A stretch of DNA of 21,699 bases from PBB1 sp031390425 (GCA_031390425.1 JANMTL010000091.1:1-21699), one strand, 5' to 3'. Counted from the stretch's first letter, positions 13,474 to 20,866 are shown. Notes: generated by a model not told the origin, from the sequence alone. A program made the numbers and translations.

Positions 13474-15230
13474 GTCGAATCCTTCCGTTTCAAACGGGGT
13501 GCCACCCAGGTGCCGAGCGTGAGCGCCACCAGGCCGTAGGTCAACCCGACCAGTTGCTGCTGAACCCGGTACCACCCGACGCTGGCGATGACGAACAGCA
13601 ACGCCAACGCAACGCACGCGGCAACACGCCAGCAGGTGGGCCGCCTGCGCAGCCGAAAAGCGACGAAGGCGCCGATCAGCCCGAGCGCACTGGTCAACAG
13701 CCACTGCGGCAGGCCGCCGAGCGGCCGGATGGCGGTGCCGCGGCCGAGCGCATCGATCTGTTCGGCAATCAGCTCTACACCCCAGCGTTCGCCCGCCGGG
13801 CCGAGCGACAGCACATCGTCGTTCGCGATCTGTTTGCCCACCAAAACGATCTTGCCCTTGAGCAGCGCCAGCGTGGCCGCATCGCGCTGCAGCACGCGCT
13901 CGTAAGCCACGCGCTGCGGCGGATGGCGCAGGGCCGGCAGCGCCCGCGGGTCGAACAATTGGTAGGCCACGCGGTCCCGGCGGTTCACCGCCTCGCAGCC
14001 GGGCTGAATGCTGGCCACGGTTTCAGCAGCAAAATAGGCGACAGCCTGTGAGCGTTGCTCGCGCGCCAGCAGCACCTGCACCGACTGCGACGCGTCGTCG
14101 AGCGGCTCGACCCGCCCGCCGCCGCTGAACGCAGCAAGCGCCAGTGAGGGATGCACGGCGAAACGGTCGCGACGTGGCGCCGTCGATGGCACGGACGGGC
14201 TCAGCGTGCGCTGCACCGCCAGCGGCATCGAGCGCGCCTGCCCCAGCCTCAGGCCAGCGCAGGCGATGCCCCAGCCGCTGTGGGCCGCAAAGCGCGGCAG
14301 CAGCAGCGGCGAGCTGCCATTCATCTGCTGCACGCCGAAGATCACCGGCATCGAGGCGTGCGTCGCGGCCAATGCGCGTTCGAGGGCGGCGTCGGCGGCC
14401 TCGGTGCCCGGGCTGTCCAGCACCAGATCGAACGCCACGGTGCTGGCGCCGGCCGACGCGGCGTTCTCGATGATTCGGGCGTGCTCGGCGCGCCAGCTGG
14501 CATCGAATTTTCGGCCGATGGCCCGCTCGCTGCCTTCATCGATGCCGACCAGCACCACCCGGCCGCTCCAGCGGGAGGCGTCGCCCGAATGTCCGACGCC
14601 TGCCAATCGCATCGTCGCGGTGGCCAGCCGGGTGTCGAGACCGAAGAAGTCGAACAACGCGATCCAGCCGGCGACGAACATGCCGAGGCCGATCAGCACA
14701 CCAGCGATCTGCGCCCGGCGCCTGCCTGTCATTTCGACCTGCAAATCGCGGGCGACGGCCTCGAAGGTCTGCTGCTGGACGGCCTCCAGCAGCGTGTTCA
14801 TGCTGGCTTGCAGAGCGCGCTCGTCGAAGGTGAGCATGCTCAGGCGCTGCAGCCCGGCGATATCCTCCGGCAGCGCCTTCGCCGGTGGCTTGCTGCCGCC
14901 GACGAGCAACGGCAGCAATCGCGGCCGAGCGGGCTGGCCGACCGCCGCTTGCGCACGCAACTGCAGGGCGCGCGCGACCTCGTGGCGCACCCAGTCATCG
15001 CCGCGCAGCCTGGCGTCGATCATCTGCGCCCACTGCGGGCCGATCACCACGATCACGACGTCGGCCGCTTCGAGCTGGGTGTCGATGGCCCGCACGAAAT
15101 CGTCGCCGTAGCCGATGTCGTCGATGTCCATGAAGACATGCCCGGCACCGAAGCGTGCGGCCAACTCGTTGTGAACGAGCTTGGCGTGGACGATGCTGTC
15201 GTCGCGGCGATAGCTGATGAAGATGTTCAT
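13470..15230 (-). CDS. TIR-CHASE2 transmembrane receptor
   Basis: A 586-residue protein. Residues 1-140 are a TIR domain: NIFISYRRDDSIVHAKLVHNEL, HVFMDIDDIGYGDDF, VVIVVIGPQWAQ and DDWVRHEVARAL with E84 as the likely catalytic glutamate. A TM helix lies at about 174-196. Residues about 197-505 form an extracytoplasmic CHASE2 domain: RVVLVGIDEGSE, STVAFDLVLDSPG, KGKIVLVGKQIANDDV and GVELIAEQIDALGRGTAIRP. Three C-terminal hydrophobic segments follow at about 508-526, 534-553 and 557-575. CHASE2 usually senses outside signals for adenylate cyclases, diguanylate cyclases or kinases; here the cytoplasmic output is an N-terminal TIR. ATG 15230 is chosen because the TIR starts at once; the frame extends to 15272. 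Its stop overlaps the FecR start, so the pair is likely made together. Confidence 0.87.
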   Translation of the reverse strand: MNIFISYRRDDSIVHAKLVHNELAARFGAGHVFMDIDDIGYGDDFVRAIDTQLEAADVVIVVIGPQWAQMIDARLRGDDWVRHEVARALQLRAQAAVGQPARPRLLPLLVGGSKPPAKALPEDIAGLQRLSMLTFDERALQASMNTLLEAVQQQTFEAVARDLQVEMTGRRRAQIAGVLIGLGMFVAGWIALFDFFGLDTRLATATMRLAGVGHSGDASRWSGRVVLVGIDEGSERAIGRKFDASWRAEHARIIENAASAGASTVAFDLVLDSPGTEAADAALERALAATHASMPVIFGVQQMNGSSPLLLPRFAAHSGWGIACAGLRLGQARSMPLAVQRTLSPSVPSTAPRRDRFAVHPSLALAAFSGGGRVEPLDDASQSVQVLLAREQRSQAVAYFAAETVASIQPGCEAVNRRDRVAYQLFDPRALPALRHPPQRVAYERVLQRDAATLALLKGKIVLVGKQIANDDVLSLGPAGERWGVELIAEQIDALGRGTAIRPLGGLPQWLLTSALGLIGAFVAFRLRRRPTCWRVAACVALALLFVIASVGWYRVQQQLVGLTYGLVALTLGTWVAPRLKRKDST

Positions 15231-15380
15231 GGTCGCTCGGCGCAGGATAGTGGCGGGCTCGCAAATGAACATCCCCAGGAAAGCGAGCCGTCAATTCGCC
15301 GCGAGCGGCTGCGCGGTGGACAGCGGACCGCTGCGGTTCTAATAGGTGTTTTCTGTTACCGATTTCTTAAGGAGACCCTG
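15231..15380. promoter_or_regulatory. Divergent intergenic region between TIR-CHASE2 and the monooxygenase
   Basis: This 150-bp region must drive both genes. It contains a near-perfect palindrome CAGCGG-A-CCGCTG at 15321-15333, a possible operator, followed by an AT-richer stretch (15338-15370) just before the monooxygenase ribosome binding site. No firm -35/-10 pair was identified. Confidence 0.35.
15369..15375 (+). promoter_or_regulatory. Ribosome binding site of the monooxygenase gene
   Basis: AAGGAGA precedes ATG 15381 with a five-base gap. It is a near-consensus Shine-Dalgarno sequence and shows that the long open frame upstream (antisense to the TIR-CHASE2 gene) is not part of the protein. 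Confidence 0.85.
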
Positions 15381-17000
15381 ATGTCGAATGTCCAGCAAGC
15401 GCCGAAACAGGTCGACGCTGTCGTTGTGGGTGCCGGTTTTGCCGGGATGTATGCGTTGTACAAACTGCGCGAACAGGGTCTGAACGTGCAGGCGTTCGAG
15501 GCCGGCACCAGCGTCGGTGGCACTTGGTACTGGAACCGCTATCCCGGCGCGCGCGTCGACTCGCAGTCCTACATCTACCAGTATTGGTTCTCGAAGGAGT
15601 TGCTCGACGAGTGGGATTGGAGCGAACGCTTCCCGGCACAGCCTGAGACCGAGCGCTACCTGAACCACGTCGCCGACAAATTCGACCTGCGTCGCAGCAT
15701 CCAGTTCAAGACCCGCGTGATGGGCGCCAGCTTCGATGAGGCGACCCAACGCTGGACGGTGGCGACCGACGACGGACAAACCGTCAGCGCGCAGTTCCTG
15801 ATCATGGGCACCGGCGGTTTGTCGGTGCCATTGGTGCCGCCGTTCCCCGGCCGCGAGCGCTTCAAGGGCCAGATCGTGCACACCGCGCAGTGGCCCAAGG
15901 AAGGCGTGGACCTGAAGGGCAAGCGGGTCGGCGTGATCGGCACCGGCGCCACCGGCATCCAGGTGATACAGACGATCGCCAGCGAGGTCGGCCACCTGAC
16001 TGTGTTTCAACGCACCGCGAACTACAGCATCCCGATGCGCAACCCGACCTACGACGACGCCGACCGCGCCGAGCTGCGAACCCAGTATCCAGAGCTCGAG
16101 CAGCGGGTGCAGCGCACCTTCGCCGGCTTCGACTACGACTTCGACCCACGCGACTTCCTGACGCTGTCTTTCGAGGAGCGCCAGCGCAAGATGCAAGAGC
16201 TGTGGGACGACGGTTCGCTGAGCTTCTGGATCGGTGGTTTCACCGGCGTCTTCTTCGACGAAGGTGTTAATGCCGAGTTTTCAAAGTTCGTGCGCGATCG
16301 CATTCGTGCGCGCATCACCGACCCGAAGGTGGCCGACATGCTGGTGCCCACCGACCACGGCTTCGGCACCCGCCGCGTGCCGCTGGAGACGAAGTATTAC
16401 GAGGCCTACAACCGCGACAACGTGACGCTGGTGGACGTTCGCGCCACGCCGATCGACAGCCTGACCGAGACCGGCCTCAAGACATCGGCCGGCGAGTACC
16501 CGCTCGACGTCCTGATCTTCGCCACCGGGTTCGACGCCGGTACCGGCGCGCTGACCAAGACCGATGTGCGTGGCCGCAACGGCTTGCTGCTGCGCGATGC
16601 TTGGGCGCAGGACGGCATCCGCACGACGATGGGCTTGCAGGTGCACGGCTACCCCAACCTGTTCATGACGATGGCGCCGTTCTCACCGGCTGCGGCGTTC
16701 TGCAATGTGCCGACCTGTGTGCAGCAGCAGGTGGACTGGATCACCGACTGCATCCAGTTCGTGCGCGACCAGGGCCGCAAGTCGATCGAGCCGAGCGCCG
16801 ACACCGAAGCCAAGTGGGTCGCGCATCACGACGAGCTGGCCAGCGTCATGCTGGTCTCCAAGACCAACTCCTGGTACATGGGTTCCAACGTCGCGGGCAA
16901 GCCGCGTCGCCTGCTGGCCTATGCCGGTGGTGTGGGCACCTACCGCGCGGCTTGCGACAACGTGAAAGCGAGCGGCTACGAAGGTTTCGTGACGGCTTGA
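15381..17000 (+). CDS. Type I Baeyer-Villiger flavin monooxygenase
   Basis: The 539-residue protein has two Rossmann motifs, GAGFAG (17-22, FAD) and GTGATG (187-192, NADPH). Between them is the Baeyer-Villiger fingerprint F-x-G-x3-H-x3-W-P at 161-172 (FKGQIVHTAQWP). GGTWYWNRYPGARVDSQS (46-63) and RRVPLETKYYEAYNRDNV (331-348), with an active-site Arg at R331 or R332, match phenylacetone and cyclohexanone monooxygenases. It would insert oxygen into ketones to give esters or lactones with NADPH and O2 in the cytoplasm. The physiological ketone is unknown, and no esterase or alcohol dehydrogenase lies adjacent. ATG 15381 with its strong ribosome binding site sets the start, and length is normal for the family. 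A terminator follows 14 bp after the stop. Confidence 0.92.
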   Translation: MSNVQQAPKQVDAVVVGAGFAGMYALYKLREQGLNVQAFEAGTSVGGTWYWNRYPGARVDSQSYIYQYWFSKELLDEWDWSERFPAQPETERYLNHVADKFDLRRSIQFKTRVMGASFDEATQRWTVATDDGQTVSAQFLIMGTGGLSVPLVPPFPGRERFKGQIVHTAQWPKEGVDLKGKRVGVIGTGATGIQVIQTIASEVGHLTVFQRTANYSIPMRNPTYDDADRAELRTQYPELEQRVQRTFAGFDYDFDPRDFLTLSFEERQRKMQELWDDGSLSFWIGGFTGVFFDEGVNAEFSKFVRDRIRARITDPKVADMLVPTDHGFGTRRVPLETKYYEAYNRDNVTLVDVRATPIDSLTETGLKTSAGEYPLDVLIFATGFDAGTGALTKTDVRGRNGLLLRDAWAQDGIRTTMGLQVHGYPNLFMTMAPFSPAAAFCNVPTCVQQQVDWITDCIQFVRDQGRKSIEPSADTEAKWVAHHDELASVMLVSKTNSWYMGSNVAGKPRRLLAYAGGVGTYRAACDNVKASGYEGFVTA

Positions 17001-17013
17001 TCTCTGCGCGGCA

Positions 17014-17048
17014 CGAAAAAAGGGGCGGCTCAGGCCGCCCCTTTTTCG
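17014..17048. terminator. Strong bidirectional intrinsic terminator
   Basis: GGGGCGGC (17022-17029) pairs with GCCGCCCC (17034-17041) around a TCAG loop. The stem is flanked by an A-run on the left (CGAAAAAA) and a T-run on the right (TTTTTCG), so it also extends by A-U pairs. It serves both the rightward monooxygenase and the leftward PEP-CTERM gene. Confidence 0.93.
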
Positions 17049-17062
17049 TTTGAGCGCGCCGG

Positions 17063-17749
17063 TCAGGCGGGCTTGCGTGCACGGCGGCGCTGGACGGCGC
17101 CCAGGCCCATCATGGCCGCGAAAATCAATGCGGCGCTCGACGGCTCGGGCACGCGATTGGCGAACACCTGATCCTGGAGTCGGCCGCTTTCCAGCACCTG
17201 CACGTTCATGGTGTTCGGGCTGAGGCCCAGCGCGTCGAGCCAACTGTCGGCCAACGCGAGCGCACCATTCGGGTTGGCCGCGCTGCCGCCCGTGAACTTC
17301 GCATCGCCCAGCGCCAGGTCGTATCCGTTCGGACTGGTTTCGTAGGTGAGTTCCCAGATCGCGATCTGGAACGCGGCCTGTTCGACCGAGTCGTTCACCT
17401 CATGACCGGCAGAAAACAAGCGACCGATGTCGTTGAACGCGCGGGTGTTGGCAAACACATGTGCCGAGCCGTTGACCTGGGTGTAGCTGGCCGCATAAGG
17501 CGTGTTGAACGAGATGTGCTGATACAAATCGATGCAGTAGGCCAGCAAGGACTGGCCGTCGAGTGTGGCCATGAAGCCGCCGGCCGACGTCGCGCCGCTG
17601 ATCGACGGGGTGTTGGCGCCAGACAGCGAATAGTTGACCGTCTCCGAACCGTTGGCGAAACCTTGGAACATCACTGCCGCAGCGTGTGACTGGGCGGCGC
17701 CCAGCGCCAGACAGGCGGCGAACAAAGGTTTGATGAAGCGGCTGGACAT
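17063..17749 (-). CDS. PEP-CTERM anchored protein with thioester-domain (Cys/Gln) signature
   Basis: The 228-residue protein has a signal peptide (MSSRFIKPLFAACLALGAAQSHA, cleavage near 23) and a C-terminal sorting signal: VPEP at 200-203, hydrophobic SSAALIFAAMMGLGAV and then RRRARKP. PEP-CTERM proteins are processed by exosortase and are usually linked to exopolysaccharide or biofilm. The body carries YCIDLYQ (C72) and AAFQIAIWELTYE (Q128, W132). This YC plus QxAIW pair is the signature of thioester domains, in which Cys and Gln form an internal thioester able to react with surface amines. The thioester is inference from motifs. ATG 17749 is chosen for the signal peptide over the frame start at 17824. 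No exosortase gene lies in the window. Confidence 0.85.
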   Translation of the reverse strand: MSSRFIKPLFAACLALGAAQSHAAAVMFQGFANGSETVNYSLSGANTPSISGATSAGGFMATLDGQSLLAYCIDLYQHISFNTPYAASYTQVNGSAHVFANTRAFNDIGRLFSAGHEVNDSVEQAAFQIAIWELTYETSPNGYDLALGDAKFTGGSAANPNGALALADSWLDALGLSPNTMNVQVLESGRLQDQVFANRVPEPSSAALIFAAMMGLGAVQRRRARKPA

Positions 17750-17997
17750 GGAAAGTTCTCGCTGAAAAGTTCGGTTTGCAGGCAACTGGAAGGTCGATGA
17801 AATGAAGGTTATGGGTCCGCCCACCCGTCAGCACCCCGCAGCCGAGGGGTGCCACAACGTCATTTCTCTGTCGTTCGTGAGCCGGATCACGCAGCGGCGA
17901 GATGACCCCTGATTCACGGGGTGCGGCGCAACGTCGTCCGACGCCAATTCGGCGGCGATAACATCCCGCCCATTCACTTCACAAGAGAGCAGTCGCG
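17750..17997. promoter_or_regulatory. Divergent region with two copies of an ACCCC-N8-GGGGT inverted repeat
   Basis: Two inverted repeats with the same core and the same 8-base spacer lie at 17833-17850 (arms extend to GCACCCC and GGGGTGC, 17831-17852) and at 17905-17922. They are 72 bp apart, or nearly seven helical turns. They sit between the leftward PEP-CTERM gene and the rightward AIM24 gene and look like paired operator sites. The protein that binds them is unknown. Confidence 0.45.
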
Positions 17998-18813
17998 ATG
18001 GCAATGGACGTGGTCGATTACGAGATCAAGGGCTCGGAGATGCAGTTCGTCGAGGTCGAGCTCGACCCCGGCGAGGCGGCGGTCGGCGAGGCCGGCAGCA
18101 TGATGTTCATGGACGCTGGCATCTCGATGGACACGGTGTTCGGCGATGGGTCGGCTTCCACCGGCGGCTTGTTCGGCAAGTTGCTGGGTGCCGGCAAGCG
18201 CCTGGTGACCGGCGAATCGCTGTTCACCACCGTCTACACCAACCAGGGCCGCAGCAAGCTGCGCATCGCGTTCGCGGCGCCGTATCCGGGCAAGATTTTG
18301 CCGATGGATTTGCGCCAACTCGGCGGCATGCTGATCTGCCAGAAGGACGCCTTCTTGTGCGCCGCCAAGGGCGTCTCGCTCGGCATCTTCTTGCAGCAGA
18401 AGATGTCGGTCGGATTCTTCGGCGGCGAAGGCTTCATCATGCAAAAGCTCGAAGGCGACGGCTTGGCCTTCGTGCACGCCGGCGGCACGGTGCTCAAGCG
18501 CGAACTGCAGCCCGGGCAGACGCTGCTGATCGACACCGGCTGCGTCGTCGCGTTCACGCCCGACATCAACTTCGAGATCCAGTACGTCGGCAAGATCAAG
18601 ACGGCGATGTTCGGCGGTGAAGGCTTGTTCTTCGCCAAGGTCACCGGGCCCGGCACCGTGTGGCTGCAGAGCCTGCCGTTCTCGCGGCTGGCCTCCCGCG
18701 TTTACGCTGCGGCGCCGCAGCGGGGTGGCTCGCGTGAAGAAGGCTCGTTGCTCGGCGGCGTGTTGGGCGGTGGCCTGCTGGGCGGCACGATCTTCGGCGG
18801 GGACGACGAATGA
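17998..18813 (+). CDS. AIM24 / TIGR00266 family protein
   Basis: The 271-residue protein matches the AIM24 family: YEIKGSEMQFVEVELDPGEAAVGEAGSMMFMD near the N terminus, GESLFTTVYTNQG and KLRIAFAAPYPGKILPMDL in the middle, and FFGGEGFIMQKLEGDGLAFVHAGG followed by KRELQPGQTLLIDTGCVVAF. The family is widespread in bacteria, named after a yeast mitochondrial protein, and forms beta-rich oligomers; its bacterial role is not established. The C terminus ends in a Gly-rich stretch (LLGGVLGGGLLGG) that could interact with a membrane. An AGAGAG sequence about 8 bases before ATG 17998 supports the start, with ATG 18004 as a second possibility. It is followed at 65 bp by the EI24-type gene on the same strand. 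Confidence 0.88.
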   Translation: MAMDVVDYEIKGSEMQFVEVELDPGEAAVGEAGSMMFMDAGISMDTVFGDGSASTGGLFGKLLGAGKRLVTGESLFTTVYTNQGRSKLRIAFAAPYPGKILPMDLRQLGGMLICQKDAFLCAAKGVSLGIFLQQKMSVGFFGGEGFIMQKLEGDGLAFVHAGGTVLKRELQPGQTLLIDTGCVVAFTPDINFEIQYVGKIKTAMFGGEGLFFAKVTGPGTVWLQSLPFSRLASRVYAAAPQRGGSREEGSLLGGVLGGGLLGGTIFGGDDE

Positions 18814-18828
18814 GCGGACGAATGAGCG
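18805..18828 (+). repeat. 12-bp tandem duplication across the AIM24 stop codon
   Basis: GACGAATGAGCG occurs twice head to tail (18805-18816 and 18817-18828). Each copy carries a TGA in the same frame, so the AIM24 gene ends in a duplicated stop context. It is probably a small slippage event with no effect on the protein. Confidence 0.85.
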
Positions 18829-18878
18829 TACGCCGCGTGCCGAGGGCTGAAGCCGTGCGCTGACGTATCCTGCCTCGC

Positions 18879-19766
18879 ATGAAATTGCTGATCGATTCGT
18901 TCTGGCGAGCCGCCGCGTATTGCCTGCATCCACGCGTGATCGCACTGTCGTTGCTGCCGCTGGTGTTGATGGTCGCGGTGGCGCTCGGGCTCGGCTACTT
19001 TTTCTGGGAGCCGGTCGTTGCCTGGGTCGCGTCCCGCATCGAGTCGCATGCGTGGGTGACGACGCTGATCGCCTGGCTGGAAAGCGTCGGCTTGTCGGGG
19101 CTGAGGAAGGTGCTGGCGCCGCTGTTGGTGGTGTTCGCTGCCATGCCTTTGGTCGTGGTCGTCTCGCTGTTGGTAGTCGCGGTGATGATGACCCCGGCGA
19201 TGCTGAGCCTGGTGGCAGAGCGACGGTTTCAGGCGCTGGAGCGTCGGCACGGCGGGTCGGCTACGGCGGGTGCGTTTGCGGCCTTGTTTGCGACGCTGGT
19301 CGCGTTGATCGCGCTGGTCGCGTCCATTCCGCTGTGGTTCGTGCCGCCGCTGGTGCTGATCCTGCCGCCGCTGATCTGGGGCTGGCTGACCTACAAGGTC
19401 ATGACCTACGACGTGCTGGCCGAACACGCGTCGAAAGAAGAGCGCCGTGAGCTGGTCAAGCGGCATCGCACTTCGCTGCTCGGCATGGGCGTCCTGACCG
19501 GTTATCTCGGCGCGGCGCCGACGCTGGTGTGGGCGTCCGGCGTGCTGTTCCTGACGCTGGCGCCGGTGCTGGTGCCGGTGGCGATCTGGATCTACACCTT
19601 GGTGTTCGCGTTCTCGGCGCTCTGGTTCTCGCACTACGCGTTGAGCGCTTTGCAGGCCTTGCGGCTCGAACGCGAGGCCGTGGTGGCCCCATCGGCGTCG
19701 GCTTCCAGCTCGGCGCTGGTCGAACCGGCTGCGCCGCCGAGCCTGCTGCCGTTTCCGCCGGCTTGA
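18879..19766 (+). CDS. EI24-domain (CysZ-like) integral membrane protein
   Basis: The 295-residue protein starts MKLLIDSFWRAAAYCLHPRVI and has long hydrophobic stretches at about 18-45, 80-110, 135-170 and 205-245. This is the pattern of the EI24/CysZ family (DUF540/COG2981 type). PLLVVFAAMPLVVVVSLLVVAVMMTP followed by LVAERRFQALERRHGG, and PPLIWGWLTYKVMTYDVLAEHAS, fit proteobacterial members. E. coli CysZ is a sulfate transporter, but many homologues have no tested substrate, so I do not assign transport of sulfate. The C-terminal 25 residues are Ala/Ser/Pro-rich and probably disordered. No ribosome binding site is obvious. It ends 10 bp before the CinA-like gene, so the two are likely cotranscribed. 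Confidence 0.8.
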   Translation: MKLLIDSFWRAAAYCLHPRVIALSLLPLVLMVAVALGLGYFFWEPVVAWVASRIESHAWVTTLIAWLESVGLSGLRKVLAPLLVVFAAMPLVVVVSLLVVAVMMTPAMLSLVAERRFQALERRHGGSATAGAFAALFATLVALIALVASIPLWFVPPLVLILPPLIWGWLTYKVMTYDVLAEHASKEERRELVKRHRTSLLGMGVLTGYLGAAPTLVWASGVLFLTLAPVLVPVAIWIYTLVFAFSALWFSHYALSALQALRLEREAVVAPSASASSSALVEPAAPPSLLPFPPA

Positions 19767-19776
19767 GCGCGGCGCG

Positions 19777-20604
19777 ATGGCGTTTGGTCTGTTGATCGTC
19801 GGCGACGAAATCCTGTCGGGCAAGCGGGCCGACAAGCACGTCCCGAAGGTCATCGAGCTGCTGGCCGCACGCGGCCTGTCGCTCGGCTGGGTGCGCTTTG
19901 TCGGCGACGACCCGCAGCGCATCACCGCCGACCTGAAAGACGCGTTTTCCAGCGGCGACGTCGTGTTTTCGTGTGGCGGCATCGGCGCGACGCCGGACGA
20001 CCACACCCGGCAGTGCGCCGCGCAGGCCTTGGGCGTGCCGTTGCTGCTGCATCCGGTGGCTCGCGATCTGATCGTCGAGCGGATGCGGGAGGTGGCCGCC
20101 GAGAAAGGCGTCGCGTTCGTGCCCGAGCGAGCCGACAACGTCCACCGTTTGAACATGGGCGTGTTCCCCGAAGGCGCCGAAATCATTCCGAATCCGTACA
20201 ACAAGATTGCCGGGTTTTTCGTGCCCGGTGATCCGAATCCAGGCCAGTCGTCCGACGGCGCGGTGTACTTTGTGCCTGGTTTCCCGGTGATGGCGTGGCC
20301 GATGATCGAATGGGTGCTCGATCAGCGCTGCGCTCACTTGCACCGCGCGCATGGCCAGCGTGAGCAGTCGGTCATCGTGTTCGGTGCGATGGAAGCCGCG
20401 CTGACGCCGTTGATGGAGCGGGTCGAAGCGCAGCACGAGGGTGTCAAGGTGTTCAGCCTGCCGAGCGTCGACCATGCCGAATGGGGCGCCCACATCGAGC
20501 TCGGCGTCAAAGGCGAAGCCGATGCCGTCGATGCGGCTTTTCGCGCCTTGGTTACGGGCTTGCACGAGCACAACGTCTCGTTAGGCCCTGAATTGGTGCG
20601 TTAA
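19777..20604 (+). CDS. CinA N-terminal / molybdopterin-binding domain protein (COG1058 type)
   Basis: The 275-residue protein shows GLLIVGDEILSGKRADKHVPKVIELLAARGL, RFVGDDPQRI and FSCGGIGATPDDHTRQCAAQALGVPL, the MoCF-like fold of the competence/damage-inducible protein CinA N-terminal domain. RADNVHRLNMGVFPEGAEIIPNPYNKIAGFFV and VYFVPGFPVMAWPMIEW follow. It lacks the C-terminal PncC-like NMN deamidase domain of full CinA. Related domains hydrolyse ADP-ribose or act in nicotinamide cofactor recycling, so such a role is possible but unproven. It starts 10 bp after the EI24-type gene and ends at the repeat-rich glnA upstream region, within which its stop codon lies. Confidence 0.85.
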   Translation: MAFGLLIVGDEILSGKRADKHVPKVIELLAARGLSLGWVRFVGDDPQRITADLKDAFSSGDVVFSCGGIGATPDDHTRQCAAQALGVPLLLHPVARDLIVERMREVAAEKGVAFVPERADNVHRLNMGVFPEGAEIIPNPYNKIAGFFVPGDPNPGQSSDGAVYFVPGFPVMAWPMIEWVLDQRCAHLHRAHGQREQSVIVFGAMEAALTPLMERVEAQHEGVKVFSLPSVDHAEWGAHIELGVKGEADAVDAAFRALVTGLHEHNVSLGPELVR

Positions 20605-20644
20605 TGCGCGTGGCGGCGCACCATAAAAAGGCGTGGCGGCGCAC
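20594..20644. repeat. Inverted repeat and 14-bp direct repeats upstream of glnA
   Basis: TGGTGCG (20594-20600) and CGCACCA (20617-20623) form a perfect inverted repeat spanning the cinA-like stop. GCGTGGCGGCGCAC occurs exactly twice, at 20608-20621 and 20631-20644, with a 23-bp period. The GGTGC/GCACC elements resemble half-sites of NtrC-type binding sites, although the spacing does not match the textbook palindrome. They lie about 120-170 bp upstream of the candidate sigma-54 promoter, a usual place for an activator. This is a suggestion only. Confidence 0.5.
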
Positions 20645-20719
20645 GGAACCCGGGCATTCTTGAGGTTAAATCCCGGCTGCGTGCAGCAAGCCGACTGCGC
20701 CCGGAGGCGGCCTGTTTGC

Positions 20720-20748
20720 CGGTCGTTCAGCCCGATGGCAGACGACCG
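20720..20748. repeat. 7-bp inverted repeat in the glnA upstream region
   Basis: CGGTCGT (20720-20726) and ACGACCG (20742-20748) are exact reverse complements with a 15-base spacer. They lie just upstream of the candidate sigma-54 promoter. They may be an operator or IHF-bent spacer region; no T-run follows, so a terminator is unlikely. Confidence 0.35.
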
Positions 20749-20764
20749 TACAGGGTGTCCGCTG

Positions 20765-20778
20765 GGCATGCTTTCTGC
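20765..20778 (+). promoter_or_regulatory. Candidate sigma-54 promoter of glnA
   Basis: The sequence GGGCATGCTTTCTGC places GG (20765-20766) and GC (20777-20778) exactly ten bases apart. It agrees with the sigma-54 pattern TGGCACG-N4-TTGC at most positions (GGCA, G, TGC). Nitrogen-responsive glnA promoters of this type are known in proteobacteria. About 100 bp separate it from the ATG. Confidence 0.5.
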
Positions 20779-20866
20779 TAACTTGCTGTGCGCATTTTGA
20801 GGCGGCTTTTCAGCGCAGCACCAATGTTCGAGTTCCGTCCCCCACACAACCAAACAGCGTCCCGCT

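Noticed and set aside
14151..15380. Long rightward open frame upstream of and continuous with the monooxygenase
   Set aside because: It is antisense to the TIR-CHASE2 gene, its sequence is rich in His/Arg/Gln/Ala without any domain, and the monooxygenase has a near-consensus ribosome binding site at its own ATG 15381.
17838..17854. Leftward sigma-54 promoter for the PEP-CTERM gene (TGGCAC present)
   Set aside because: The -24 half is perfect, but the nearest GC dinucleotides give spacings of 9 or 12 bases instead of 10; TGGCAC here is part of the ACCCC-N8-GGGGT inverted repeat.
18702..20204. 500-codon leftward open frame opposite the AIM24, EI24 and CinA-like genes
   Set aside because: Its product is extremely Arg/Gln/His-rich, crosses three real genes and has no recognisable domain.
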